A stretch of DNA of 64,000 bases from the NCBI RefSeq assembly GCF_001485415.1, contig NZ_BCMQ01000005.1:227931-291930 (forward strand), read 5' to 3'. The DNA is from Myroides odoratimimus (GTDB taxonomy: Bacteria > Bacteroidota > Bacteroidia > Flavobacteriales > Flavobacteriaceae). Positions 36,901 through 45,661 of this stretch are shown piece after piece (position 1 is the stretch's first letter; every line of letters starts with the position of its first letter). Under the pieces are notes generated by a model that did not search any database, was not told where the DNA came from, and saw only the letters and a program-made list of their open reading frames with translations. Made by a program: the position numbers and the translations under genes.

Positions 36901-36991
36901 GTGGGATCCAGAAGTGAAAGCAGATGGTTATATTGAGATGGCAACACCACCTTTAAAAACTTTTATATTTACATTAAATGTTAAATTCTAG
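33932..36991 (+). CDS. SusC/RagA family TonB-linked outer membrane protein (pair 3)
   Basis: A 1019-residue TonB-dependent transporter, the same length as the SusC of pair 1. Signal peptide MKKFRLNWFYASLLLLSV, CarboxypepD_reg-like domain (about 27-100), box AEVIVTAYGE, plug with RIRGRNSLSANNEPLFVVDG and a barrel ending in FIFTLNVKF. From the plug onward it tracks the pair 1 protein (for example DQALQGRVAGLQM, DAGATAAYGARGGNGVILIT), while its signal peptide and N-terminal domain match pair 2 almost base for base: a mosaic. SusD follows after five bases. Confidence 0.95.
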   Translation: MKKFRLNWFYASLLLLSVSVGHAQNKTLTGKVSDGGTPLPGVSVTIKGTQHGIQTDLDGKYSLNVKQGDVLVFSFIGMQEVTYEVGAHTMYNVNLLAEDNQLAEVIVTAYGENKARNEVTGNVVSVKGDVISSVPVASVDQALQGRVAGLQMAATSGSPGAMQDIRIRGRNSLSANNEPLFVVDGVPLTSGDISGSKTEVGNSSTSISSISGINSEDIESISVLKDAGATAAYGARGGNGVILITTKRGKKGKPSFDFKATVGFQDFAVKGPKFLNGEQKKELWLEAIYNTDGKANGFTKDGTYDWYVQTREGSQSQLKNWVDNGSVNNDWRNAVLNKHAFMSSVALSVTGGDDKGTYFASVGHEKYDGVVIGTDFRKVTGSFNMSRNLSDRFDIKIGANVSNIKQNAILEGGAYFSNPNLTGMFMSPWVAIYNEDGSLNTNIGGLHNSLYTVKNDFTENDISRVISNNSLGFKIIDDLKFESTLGLDYILANYKEYKNPNHGDGVGVNGYAQNAVNQRFNYVWQNSFNYKFYLGDGHRFNTRAIMEFQKNKSNLLNGYGEVIPPGMTGLGTAAANFHTSAEYIDWSQLGFLGLMNYSYENRYLLDLTLRREGSSRFSDDNRWGTFYAIGGAWNLSSESFLKDIKNINLLRLRGSYGTTGNSEIEANRYVQLVGTGYYNNESALVSTQFGGPLGWEKQTKVDFGIEFGLFNNRISGSVAYFESKSKDLLYRRPLSLTSGFEFQWMNMGDLKNSGFEFEINFDVIRKDNFNWSIGANLGTVKNEMVNMPIVDGKPLEVLGSFKGTVNGKALETWRLREFAGVDSQTGLAQWYKEDGTKTTSYNQAEIRFQNTSALPKFTGGVNTRLEYKGAYIDALFSFAGGYSVYDYWAGYTNGVNSRTLNTYNGTTELLDRWQKPGDVTDVPKLTKGGGGSYTSASTRFLYKGDHIRLKQLTVGYSLNKKDVKFIGVDAVNLSLTARNPLTWVKDSRLKWDPEVKADGYIEMATPPLKTFIFTLNVKF

Positions 36992-36996
36992 ATAGT

Positions 36997-38463
36997 ATGA
37001 AAAAGAAATTTAGTATTTTCCTGATAGTAGGAATGATAACTTTGACGGGTGGTGTGCTTAATTCATGCTCCATAGAACCTAGTCAATCAAATTATAAAGA
37101 CAACACAAAAGATCCTATTAAAAACAAGTATGACATGTTGGCTAGTTTAAATGGATCTTATGCAAGAATGACTTCTGCAAGTTATTATGGAAGAGATATT
37201 ATTGCTTTTTCTGAATGTAGGTCGTCTTATATGTACTCAGATGATAGAACTGGTCGATTTGGAGTAGTATCAGCTTTTTCTTTGAATCCAACGTTTGCCT
37301 ATCCAAGAGATACTTGGAAGCAAATTTATATGGTAATATCTAATACAAATAGAATTTTAGAAGCTCAAGTAGAGGATTCTCCTGAAGTGAAAAATTATCG
37401 AGGACAAGCTTATGTGATTAGAGCATTAGCACACTATGACTTATTGCGTTTGTATGGAGAGCAATATGTGGATGGTAAAGGCTTGAATGCTTTAGGTGTT
37501 CCATATAAGACAAGCTTTAAAGATATTGATGAAATATTATCACGTCCAAATGTTGGAGAAAACATGAATGCCATTTTTGCTGATTTGAATCAAGGTATTG
37601 ATTTGCTTAAAGATGCAAAACTTGGTAATGGCGACAAACATCGTATAAATTTAGCGAGTGCTTATGGGATTAAATCAAGAATAGCATTGTTTTTTGGTAA
37701 ATATGATAAAAGTAAATATGATATTGTGATAGAGAGTTCTTTGTTAGCTATTAACAGTTCTAATGTTAAAGTAATGTCTCGAAGTAGTTTTTTAGATGCT
37801 TATAAAGGAGATGGAATTATGTCAAATTCTTTGTTTGAATTAACTCAAAGTGGTACTGATAACAAAGGTAATAATAGCCTGTATAACATTTATGTGAAGA
37901 AACCTGATACAGGAGAAGGTTATGGAGATTTAGTATGGATAGAAGCAACAAAAGAAAATATCTTTCCAACAAAAAAGAATAATGTTCGCATAGATGATAT
38001 TAGAAGTGCTGTAGTTGATACTTTAAAAAAGAATGATGTGTATCGAAATATTGGCAAATATACGAGTCGTAGTTCTAATATTAGAATGTTACGTATAGAG
38101 GAAATTATGCTTAATTATGTTGAAGCGGCGCTTTATGGAGCATCAAATGCAGATATGGCTAAGGCTTTAGATTTTTTCAATCAAATTGTAGAAGAGCGCG
38201 TGCTTGAAGGAGGAATTCCTAAAGTTTATTCTACCCTTTCTATATCTGAATATAAGGATGAGAGAGTAAAAGAGTTAATGTTTGAAGGGTTCGCTTATGA
38301 AGATATTATGCGTTGGGAAACTAAAGTTAATAATCCAAAATTGTCAGAAAATCCTGATATTCCAGTAAAAACAATTCAGTTTGGTGATAAGCTGACAGTT
38401 TTTCCTATACCACAATCAGAGATAAATGTTAGTAAGGTAGAACAGAATCAGGCTTATAAATAG
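36997..38463 (+). CDS. SusD/RagB family outer membrane lipoprotein (pair 3)
   Basis: A 488-residue SusD-like lipoprotein with a lipobox near LNSCSIEP (Cys about residue 24). It shares the pair 1 pattern: YYGRDIIAFSECRSSYMY, DTWKQIYMVISNTNRIL, YVIRALAHYDLLRLYGEQY, MFEGFAYEDIMRWETK and FPIPQSEINVSKVEQNQAY. Its role is substrate capture above the SusC channel encoded just upstream. A terminator follows. Confidence 0.95.
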   Translation: MKKKFSIFLIVGMITLTGGVLNSCSIEPSQSNYKDNTKDPIKNKYDMLASLNGSYARMTSASYYGRDIIAFSECRSSYMYSDDRTGRFGVVSAFSLNPTFAYPRDTWKQIYMVISNTNRILEAQVEDSPEVKNYRGQAYVIRALAHYDLLRLYGEQYVDGKGLNALGVPYKTSFKDIDEILSRPNVGENMNAIFADLNQGIDLLKDAKLGNGDKHRINLASAYGIKSRIALFFGKYDKSKYDIVIESSLLAINSSNVKVMSRSSFLDAYKGDGIMSNSLFELTQSGTDNKGNNSLYNIYVKKPDTGEGYGDLVWIEATKENIFPTKKNNVRIDDIRSAVVDTLKKNDVYRNIGKYTSRSSNIRMLRIEEIMLNYVEAALYGASNADMAKALDFFNQIVEERVLEGGIPKVYSTLSISEYKDERVKELMFEGFAYEDIMRWETKVNNPKLSENPDIPVKTIQFGDKLTVFPIPQSEINVSKVEQNQAYK

Positions 38464-38488
38464 AAGATTAAGAGTCTTGTTTAAAAGA

Positions 38489-38520
38489 AAAGGTTACTAT
38501 GTTAGATAGTAGCCTTTTTG
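38489..38520 (+). terminator. Terminator of SusCD pair 3
   Basis: AAGGTTACTAT and ATAGTAGCCTT pair (one G-T wobble) around a five-base loop, followed by T residues. Confidence 0.88.
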
Positions 38521-38698
38521 TTTTAATGTTAAAAATGTTTTTGTTTTTAATTTAATGTTTATTTGTTTTTGGATTATGTTTTCTTTTTGTTGTTTTTTTT
38601 TGATAAAAAACACAAGTTTGGATGATTTAATAATGTAGGTTGTAATTTTTTTATTTAAAAATAATTAAAGAAAACTTAACATGTTTAAAATCTTTTGT

Positions 38699-38724
38699 TA
38701 GATTTGTGATACTAACTAATCAAT
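38699..38724 (+). promoter_or_regulatory. Promoter and conserved leader of SusCD pair 4
   Basis: TAGATTTG (38699-38706), four bases, then ACTAACTAATCAAT (38711-38724), seven bases before the ATG at 38732. Confidence 0.87.
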
Positions 38725-38731
38725 AATTAAA

Positions 38732-41700
38732 ATGAAATCAAAGTTTAAATGGATCTTAGTAGGGTCTCTTGCTTTTTTGGTGCAAGTAGGTTTTGCTCAG
38801 GAAAAGACTTTTAATGGGATTGTAAGCGAAGGTGGGCTTCCTCTTCCAGGTGTTTCCGTTACGATTTCTGGTACTTCAGAAGGTACTCAGACTGACCTTG
38901 ACGGAAAGTATTCATTAAAAGTTAAAAAGGGAGATGTAATTATTTTCTCTTTTGTAGGAATGAAAGACATTAAACACACTGTAGGTGGTGAAGCTGTTTA
39001 CAATGTGACTATGGCGAGCGATGAAGAAATGCTTGACGAAGTGGTAGTAACAGCTTTAGGTATTAAGCGTGACAAGAAAAAGTTAGGTTATTCTTCACAA
39101 GAAGTTAAAGGTGATAACTTATCTGGATCAGGTCAGACAAATGCTGTTAATGCACTTTCAGGAAATGTTGCTGGTCTTCAAGTGACTTCTCCTTCTTCTA
39201 TGGGTGGTTCTGCGCGTATCGTATTGCGTGGAGTGAAGTCTGTTACGGGGAATAATCAACCGTTAATTGTTGTGGATGGAGTGCCATTGGATAATAGTAA
39301 CTTTGCTGATAGCAATATGCAACGTGGAGCTGGAGGTCGTGATTACGGAGATACTTCTGCCGACATTAATCCAGATGATATTGAATCTGTAACAGTATTA
39401 AAAGGAGGGCCTGCTTCTGCACTTTATGGTAATAGAGGAGGTAATGGTGTAATTATATATACTACTAAGTCTGCTAAAAATGGACGTACTGATATCGAGT
39501 TTAATACTGGATTGAGTTTTGAGAGCATTAATATTATGCCGAAACTTCAGACCTTGTATGGAGGGGGGTCTGCTAGTAAATTACCTACTGCTGTTATAGG
39601 TGGTAAAACGTATAACATTGCGGAGTATAAAGTAGATGAAAGTTGGGGACCTAAATTTGATGGTACACCATATTTACCATGGTATGCGTTCGATCCTGAG
39701 TTTGCTGATGATTATATGAAAGAAGTGCCTTGGCAAAAAGCTAAAAATGACGTTAAATCATTCTTCGATACTGGAATTACACATAGTCAATCTGTTTCTG
39801 TTGGAAAATCGTTTAAAGAGAGTAATGTAAGGATGTCTTTTAGTAACAATGTTACAGAAGGAGTAGTTCCAAACTCTAAATTGCAACGTAACAATTTTTC
39901 GGTTAATGCTTCTACGCAGTTGACAGATAAATTAAAGGCAGAGACTAACTTTAATTACGTTTATACAAAAGGATTTAATCGCCCTGAGGTAGGATATGGT
40001 GATAATTCTGTTGCACAAAAGTTCTTTCAATGGGGACAACGTCAAGTTGATTTTAAGAAATTAAAAGATTATAAACTTGCTAATGGAGATCAACGTTCTT
40101 GGAATAGAAATGCTTGGGATGATGGTACTCCTGCTTATTCTGATAATCCTTATTGGGTTGTTAATGAAAATACATCTCAAGATGTTCGTAATAGAATGTA
40201 TGGGAATGTGAAGTTAACATATAATATTACAGATAAAATTTATGCTGTAGGTACTGTATATGGTGATCGTTATAGTTTTACAGTGGAGGAGCGTGTTGCT
40301 AAAGGATCCCAAGCTACGTCTAAGTATAGTATTATGAAACGTGATGTGTCAGAGTACAATTACGAAGGGCGTGTGCATTATGATGATCACTTTGGAGATT
40401 TTGGACTTAACGCTTTTGTAGGTGTTAATAGAAGTGAAAAGCGCAGAGACTATGTTTATGGTACTACTGTTGGTGGGTTAGACTTACCTAATCTTTATAA
40501 CTTAAGTAATAGTGTTTCTGATGCGAAAGCAAGTAATGAGAAATTTCATTCAAGAACGAATAGTGTTTTTGGGTCTGTTAGTTTGAATTATAAGGAATTT
40601 TTATTCTTAGAGGGAACTATGCGTACGGATTGGTTTTCAACTGTTAAAAAATCAGTTACGTATCCTTCTGTAACAGGAACATTTATTTTCTCACAATTAT
40701 TGCCAGAAGTTGACTGGTTATCATTTGGTAAAGTTCGTTTAGGATGGGCGCAAGTTGGAAATGATACAGAAGCTTATAGAACAGCAGATTATTATAATTT
40801 AGATGGACCATTTAACGGAAGTCCTACTTATTCATTAAGTGCAACTGCAAATAATCCTGATTTAAAACCAGAGATGATGACTACTAAAGAAATTGGATTA
40901 GAAGCTGGTTTCTTAAATAATAGAGTAGGGTTTGAGGTTTCATATTATCAAATTGACACAAAGGATTTGATTACTCGTGTTCAGTATGATGCAGCTAGTG
41001 GATTTGCTTATCAATGGCAGAATGCTGGAGATATGAAAAACAAAGGTATTGAAGCTACAGTGAATTTAGCGCCTGTACGTACTGATGACTTCTCATGGGA
41101 TATTACTTGGAACTTCTCTAAGAATAAAAATGAGTTGACTCGTTTAGCGGATGGTGTTAAATCTGTAGAAATCACACGTGCTCCATTCCAAGTTTCATTA
41201 CAAGGACAAGTGGGAGAAACTTATGGTCAAATTTATGGAACTGATTTTGTCTATGATGATCATGGAAATAAAGTTGTAGGTGCAGATGGTCTGTATCAAA
41301 AAACAGGTATTCAGGCATTAGGTTCTTATTTACCAGACTATAATATGGGACTTAGAAATAGTTTTAAGTATAAAAACTTTAGCTTAGGCGTGTTAATCGA
41401 TATGCAAAAAGGAGGTAAATACTTCTCTACTTCACATATGTTTGGTATGTATACTGGTATGTTAGACAAGTCTGCAGAAAATGGTGTACGTGAAAATGGA
41501 ATTATTCTTGATGGGGTTAAAGAAGATGGGACTAAAAATGATAAAGTAGTTTCTGGGCAGAAGTGGGCACAAAGCCACTATGGCGGTGTTGATGCACAAA
41601 ACGTTTTTAACTCTGATTATATAAAATTACGCGAGATTTCTTTAGGATATGATTTGCCTACTAAATGGATAGGACCTTTCAAAGGGATTACTATCTCAGC

Positions 41701-41851
41701 TTATGGGCGTAACTTGTTTACATGGAACTTAGACTGGAAAGGAATGGATCCAGAAATGGCTTCTTACGGAAGTGGAAATATTCAAGCTATTGAAGGGGCT
41801 TCATTGCCTTCTACAAGAACTTATGGTATGAATGTTAAATTTAAATTCTAG
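38732..41851 (+). CDS. SusC/RagA family TonB-linked outer membrane protein (pair 4)
   Basis: A 1039-residue TonB-dependent transporter. Signal peptide ends near FAQ (about residue 22); CarboxypepD_reg-like domain (about 27-100) resembles pair 1 (FNGIVSEGGLPLPGVSVTIS); box DEVVVTALGIKRDKKKLGY marks the other large SusC subfamily, whose plug has VLRGVKSVTGNNQPLIVVDG and DDIESVTVLKGGPASALYGN. The barrel ends RTYGMNVKFKF. Its SusD partner is of the SusD-like_2 type, which fits this subfamily and suggests a different substrate from pairs 1-3. SusD follows after eight bases. Confidence 0.95.
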   Translation: MKSKFKWILVGSLAFLVQVGFAQEKTFNGIVSEGGLPLPGVSVTISGTSEGTQTDLDGKYSLKVKKGDVIIFSFVGMKDIKHTVGGEAVYNVTMASDEEMLDEVVVTALGIKRDKKKLGYSSQEVKGDNLSGSGQTNAVNALSGNVAGLQVTSPSSMGGSARIVLRGVKSVTGNNQPLIVVDGVPLDNSNFADSNMQRGAGGRDYGDTSADINPDDIESVTVLKGGPASALYGNRGGNGVIIYTTKSAKNGRTDIEFNTGLSFESINIMPKLQTLYGGGSASKLPTAVIGGKTYNIAEYKVDESWGPKFDGTPYLPWYAFDPEFADDYMKEVPWQKAKNDVKSFFDTGITHSQSVSVGKSFKESNVRMSFSNNVTEGVVPNSKLQRNNFSVNASTQLTDKLKAETNFNYVYTKGFNRPEVGYGDNSVAQKFFQWGQRQVDFKKLKDYKLANGDQRSWNRNAWDDGTPAYSDNPYWVVNENTSQDVRNRMYGNVKLTYNITDKIYAVGTVYGDRYSFTVEERVAKGSQATSKYSIMKRDVSEYNYEGRVHYDDHFGDFGLNAFVGVNRSEKRRDYVYGTTVGGLDLPNLYNLSNSVSDAKASNEKFHSRTNSVFGSVSLNYKEFLFLEGTMRTDWFSTVKKSVTYPSVTGTFIFSQLLPEVDWLSFGKVRLGWAQVGNDTEAYRTADYYNLDGPFNGSPTYSLSATANNPDLKPEMMTTKEIGLEAGFLNNRVGFEVSYYQIDTKDLITRVQYDAASGFAYQWQNAGDMKNKGIEATVNLAPVRTDDFSWDITWNFSKNKNELTRLADGVKSVEITRAPFQVSLQGQVGETYGQIYGTDFVYDDHGNKVVGADGLYQKTGIQALGSYLPDYNMGLRNSFKYKNFSLGVLIDMQKGGKYFSTSHMFGMYTGMLDKSAENGVRENGIILDGVKEDGTKNDKVVSGQKWAQSHYGGVDAQNVFNSDYIKLREISLGYDLPTKWIGPFKGITISAYGRNLFTWNLDWKGMDPEMASYGSGNIQAIEGASLPSTRTYGMNVKFKF

Positions 41852-41859
41852 AAACTCAC

Positions 41860-43530
41860 ATGAAAAAATATATGTATAAGATATCTCTTTTAGCTTGCGT
41901 TATAGCTTTTGTGAGCTGTGATAAAGACTTAGAAGATATCAATGTTAACCCTAATAAACCTTTGGAGGTACCAACGGGAGGGTTGTTTAATAAAGCGAAT
42001 AAAGATTTAATGACTAATACACGAGGGGTATTCCCTTCAGGGCGTATGTCGTTACCTTGGGTTCAGTATTCAGCTCAAAGAAATTATACTGATGAGGATT
42101 TATATTTATTCCGTACAGGAGTGAATAATAGTTTATACACGAATATTTTTTTAGCAGCAAAAAACTATAAAGAAATAATAGATATTGTTACTAATGAGAA
42201 TAATCAGATAAAAGTTCAAACTTATGGACATCCTGGAAATATGCTATCTGCGGCTCGTATAATGATCGTATATGCTCAGTTACAAGCTTTAGAGACGTAT
42301 GGTGATATACCTTATTATTCATATGGTAGTGATGATCCTGATTTTGAAGCAATGACTGTGGGTACTGCAAATGCAAAACCAACACCTAAATTTGCTCCTC
42401 AGGAGAAAATTTATAAAGATATGTTGAAGGAATTGAAGGAAGCAGCAGAAAGTATAGAATTGGATGCAAAGATTTTTAATGCTGGAGATTTTCTTTTTCA
42501 AAGTCCTCTTAAGATGCAAAGATTTGCAAATTCACTTAGATTGAAAATTGCAAATCGTGTTAAAAGTGTTATTCCTGAAGCTCAGGCACATATTGATGAT
42601 GCTGTTAAGGGAGGTGTTATGCAGTCTAATGACGATACAGTTGGATTAAAGTTTCAGAATGATAAAGTTAATCCAGCACCTTTTTATAGAGGAGCTTTTA
42701 TAGATAATCGTAATGACTTCGCTCCTACAAATACGTTTGTTGAGCTATTAAAAGGAGAGGAAAAAATGACAGGTAAAAAGAATCCTTTTAAAGGTATTGT
42801 GGATCCGCGTTTATTTAAAATGGTGGCTCCTAAGACACAATATCTACCTGTGAAGCAAGATGATGGTTCAGTAAAAATGGAAGAGGTTACTGTGCGTTTT
42901 AGAGCAACTGATGATATTCCTAGTATTGAAGGAATGAACTATATAGATCGCCCTGTTGAATTTTATGTTGGATTGCCTATAGGGATTGAAGGTGCTTTTA
43001 CTGGCTCACAGATAGGAAGTGTATCTCAATTTGGTGGTGCTATTTATAAAGCCGATAAGGTAGAGGTGCTAATGGAGTATTCAGAAGTAGAGTTTATTCT
43101 ATCAGAAGTAAATAAATGGAATGATACTAATTATAAAAATGGAATTAGAGCATCTATGCTTAGTTGGGGAATCGATCAGACAGAGATTGATAAGTATCTG
43201 AAAAGTGTGCCAGCGGCAAATGAAGAGAACGTTATGACACAAAAGTATATTGCTCTTTATATGCAGCCTTATGAAGCATGGTCTGAATACAGAAGAACTA
43301 AATTCCCTAAAACATTCCTTTTACCAGGTGAAACAAGAGAACTTGTTGCACCTGGACCAAATGGAGAAACTCAGTATACATTTGTGCCAAAAGTAGATCT
43401 GAAAGATTTACCTGAAAGAATTACATATCCTTCTGATATGGAACTTGTAAATAAGGCAAATAAAGATGCTGCAGCTGCTCGTATGGGTGGTGACAAAATG
43501 GATACAAAACTTATCTGGGCTAAGAAATAA
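41860..43530 (+). CDS. SusD-like outer membrane lipoprotein, SusD-like_2 type (pair 4)
   Basis: A 556-residue lipoprotein with lipobox IAFVSCDKD (Cys about residue 20) followed by DLEDINVNPNKPLEVPTGGLFN, the characteristic start of the SusD-like_2 group rather than the classical RagB type. Inner features are AARIMIVYAQLQALETYGDIPYY, KMQRFANSLRLKIANRVK and YIALYMQPYEAWSEYRRTKFP, all standard for this group. It partners the SusC encoded eight bases upstream. Terminator follows. Confidence 0.95.
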   Translation: MKKYMYKISLLACVIAFVSCDKDLEDINVNPNKPLEVPTGGLFNKANKDLMTNTRGVFPSGRMSLPWVQYSAQRNYTDEDLYLFRTGVNNSLYTNIFLAAKNYKEIIDIVTNENNQIKVQTYGHPGNMLSAARIMIVYAQLQALETYGDIPYYSYGSDDPDFEAMTVGTANAKPTPKFAPQEKIYKDMLKELKEAAESIELDAKIFNAGDFLFQSPLKMQRFANSLRLKIANRVKSVIPEAQAHIDDAVKGGVMQSNDDTVGLKFQNDKVNPAPFYRGAFIDNRNDFAPTNTFVELLKGEEKMTGKKNPFKGIVDPRLFKMVAPKTQYLPVKQDDGSVKMEEVTVRFRATDDIPSIEGMNYIDRPVEFYVGLPIGIEGAFTGSQIGSVSQFGGAIYKADKVEVLMEYSEVEFILSEVNKWNDTNYKNGIRASMLSWGIDQTEIDKYLKSVPAANEENVMTQKYIALYMQPYEAWSEYRRTKFPKTFLLPGETRELVAPGPNGETQYTFVPKVDLKDLPERITYPSDMELVNKANKDAAAARMGGDKMDTKLIWAKK

Positions 43531-43553
43531 TTAGCTTATTAAGTATAAAATAG

Positions 43554-43580
43554 AAAGCCATCTTCGGATGGCTTTTTTTA
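43554..43580 (+). terminator. Terminator of SusCD pair 4
   Basis: AAAGCCATC and GATGGCTTT around a TTCG loop, then a T-run. Confidence 0.9.
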
Positions 43581-43599
43581 TTTAATTCAAAAATAAATT

Positions 43600-43607
43600 T
43601 ACCTTTG
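43600..43607 (+). promoter_or_regulatory. -7 promoter element of the putative porin
   Basis: TACCTTTG matches TAnnTTTG, 17 bases before the ATG. The ACTAACTAAT leader of the SusC genes is absent, so this gene is not in the SusC regulatory group. Confidence 0.75.
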
Positions 43608-43623
43608 TCCAAATTATATTTTT

Positions 43624-45606
43624 ATGAGCAAGTACCTAGGTGTTTTTCTATTGTTTTTTTGTTGTATGACTATCCATGCACAGTTTCAAACTTTAGATAT
43701 GCAAGGAAGTTATAGACCTGATGGAGACCAAGATAAAAAAGGGAAGAAAGAAATAGGAAGCCTTAGACAGAAGGTAAAGAAAGACTCTGTGGCACCTATC
43801 AGTGACTATAAGATAATCTCAATTAAGAATGATACGATAGCTGTTGATACAGCTCTATCTGTAAAGAAGCACTATGAGTTTAATTACTTAAGAAAGGATC
43901 CTTTTGGGTTACTACAGTTTGCTAATGAAGGCCAGACCTATAACGTATTAAAATATAATTATAAAGCAAATCATGTTTTACCAGGTTTTGGTTTCGAAGC
44001 AAAACAATTTGCATACTTAAACGTAGAAGATATAAAGTATTATTCTGCACCTACGCCTTATACTGATTTATATTATAGATCTGTAATGAAGCAAGGACAA
44101 AATCTAGATGCTTTTATTACCTTAAATACAAGTAAGAACTTAAATTTCTTTGTAGGATATAAAGGATTGCGTTCTCTTGGGAAATACATTAATCAACTGT
44201 CTTCAACAGGAAATTTTAGAATAGGATCTAGTTATCAATCAGAAAATAAAAAGTATTTGATGAGAGCTCACTTTACAGCTCAAGACATCATGAACAAAGA
44301 AAATGGAGGAATACGTGACTTAGATCTTTTCGAAAGTAGTGTTAAACCATATAATAAACGTGAACGTCTTAATGTGTATTATCGAGATGTTGAAACGATG
44401 TTGAAAGGAAAGCGTTTATACTTAAATCATCAATATCAGTTAAACAATTCTTTTAAAAATGGTATTTTATTAACTCATGAGTTTACTTATGAAGATAAGT
44501 TCTTTGAGTATACACAAGCAGATATTAATAGCCAGTTTACAGATAAGACACACTTTGGAGATGCATTTAAAAGTAGTATTGATAATAAGACTAGATATTA
44601 CAATGTATTTAATAGAGTAGGGGCTGCTTACCAGTCAGATGTAGCAGGACGATTTGAAGGGTTTGTTGATTTTTATAAGTATAGATATCATTATAAAAGT
44701 ATTGCTCATGTGGGAGGTGGTCTAATACCAGATCAACTAGAGAAGAATATAACAATGCTAGGTGGTAGATATATTTATCATAAGGAGAATTGGAAAGCAA
44801 ATGTTTTAGCCAGTACATCTCTAGGGAATGACGAAACAAGAAATTTCGAAGCTAATTTAGATTATAAATATTCAGAAGATATTGCATTTCAATTAGGCTA
44901 TCAAAACCTAAATAGAATGGGGAATTTAAACTATTATTTATATCAGAGTGATTATGTTAACTACAATTGGTATAATGAGTTTAAGAACGAAAAGATTAAT
45001 CAATTCGACGCTTCTGTGACTACACCATGGGTAAAGCTGTCAGGAACATATTCAGTGTTAAAAGATAAACTATATTTTTCAAATGATGCTACTGAGTTTG
45101 ATAAGTTTGGTATTCCACAACAAGTGTTAGTTACCCCTAAACAATATGGTGGTACGATTAACTACTTATCTATTCAAGCCGAGAAAGACTTTAGATTTGG
45201 TAAGTTTGGTTTAGATAATACATTCTTGTATCAAAAGGTAGATCAAAAAGATAATATCTTAAATGTACCAGAGTTTGTGACACGTAATACTTTATATTTT
45301 ACAGATGCATTCTTTGATAAGGCTTTAAAGTTCCAGACAGGTATCACCTTGAGTTATTTTACGAAGTACTATGGAAATGATTACAATCCATTGATAGGAG
45401 ACTTTTTTGTACAAGATAAAGTTGAAATAGGGAATTACCCAGTATTAGATTTCTTTATTAATATGAAGATTAGAACAGCTAGAATATATATTATGTTGGA
45501 GCATTTTAACTCTAGTATGACAGGATACAAATATTATTCAGCACCTAATAATCCATATAAGGACTTTACCTTGAGATTTGGGATAACATGGAACTTCTTT
45601 ACATAA
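43624..45606 (+). CDS. Putative porin (Bacteroidota porin family)
   Basis: A 660-residue outer-membrane protein. Signal peptide to about residue 20 (IHAQ), a charged low-complexity linker (residues 25-60), then a long beta barrel rich in Tyr, Asn and Phe, ending with a strand finishing in FGITWNFFT as expected for BAM recognition. The segments NYLRKDPFGLLQFANEGQ and YYSAPTPYTDLYYRSVMKQG are typical of the family annotated as putative porin in Bacteroidota. What it passes is unknown. It has its own promoter after the pair 4 terminator. Confidence 0.85.
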   Translation: MSKYLGVFLLFFCCMTIHAQFQTLDMQGSYRPDGDQDKKGKKEIGSLRQKVKKDSVAPISDYKIISIKNDTIAVDTALSVKKHYEFNYLRKDPFGLLQFANEGQTYNVLKYNYKANHVLPGFGFEAKQFAYLNVEDIKYYSAPTPYTDLYYRSVMKQGQNLDAFITLNTSKNLNFFVGYKGLRSLGKYINQLSSTGNFRIGSSYQSENKKYLMRAHFTAQDIMNKENGGIRDLDLFESSVKPYNKRERLNVYYRDVETMLKGKRLYLNHQYQLNNSFKNGILLTHEFTYEDKFFEYTQADINSQFTDKTHFGDAFKSSIDNKTRYYNVFNRVGAAYQSDVAGRFEGFVDFYKYRYHYKSIAHVGGGLIPDQLEKNITMLGGRYIYHKENWKANVLASTSLGNDETRNFEANLDYKYSEDIAFQLGYQNLNRMGNLNYYLYQSDYVNYNWYNEFKNEKINQFDASVTTPWVKLSGTYSVLKDKLYFSNDATEFDKFGIPQQVLVTPKQYGGTINYLSIQAEKDFRFGKFGLDNTFLYQKVDQKDNILNVPEFVTRNTLYFTDAFFDKALKFQTGITLSYFTKYYGNDYNPLIGDFFVQDKVEIGNYPVLDFFINMKIRTARIYIMLEHFNSSMTGYKYYSAPNNPYKDFTLRFGITWNFFT

Positions 45607-45617
45607 GAATTTAGAAT

Positions 45618-45661
45618 AAAAAAAAGCGCAGTTTTACAAAAAGTAAAACTGCGCTTTTTTT
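45618..45661. terminator. Bidirectional terminator between convergent genes
   Basis: AAAAGCGCAGTTTTAC and GTAAAACTGCGCTTTT form a perfect 16-bp stem, with A-run before and T-run after, serving both the porin gene and the convergent PNGase-like gene. Confidence 0.93.

Noticed and set aside
23713..43530. Polysaccharide utilisation locus
   Set aside because: Four SusCD pairs are present but no glycoside hydrolase, lyase, sulfatase or hybrid sensor; calling it a PUL would imply a substrate class not supported here.
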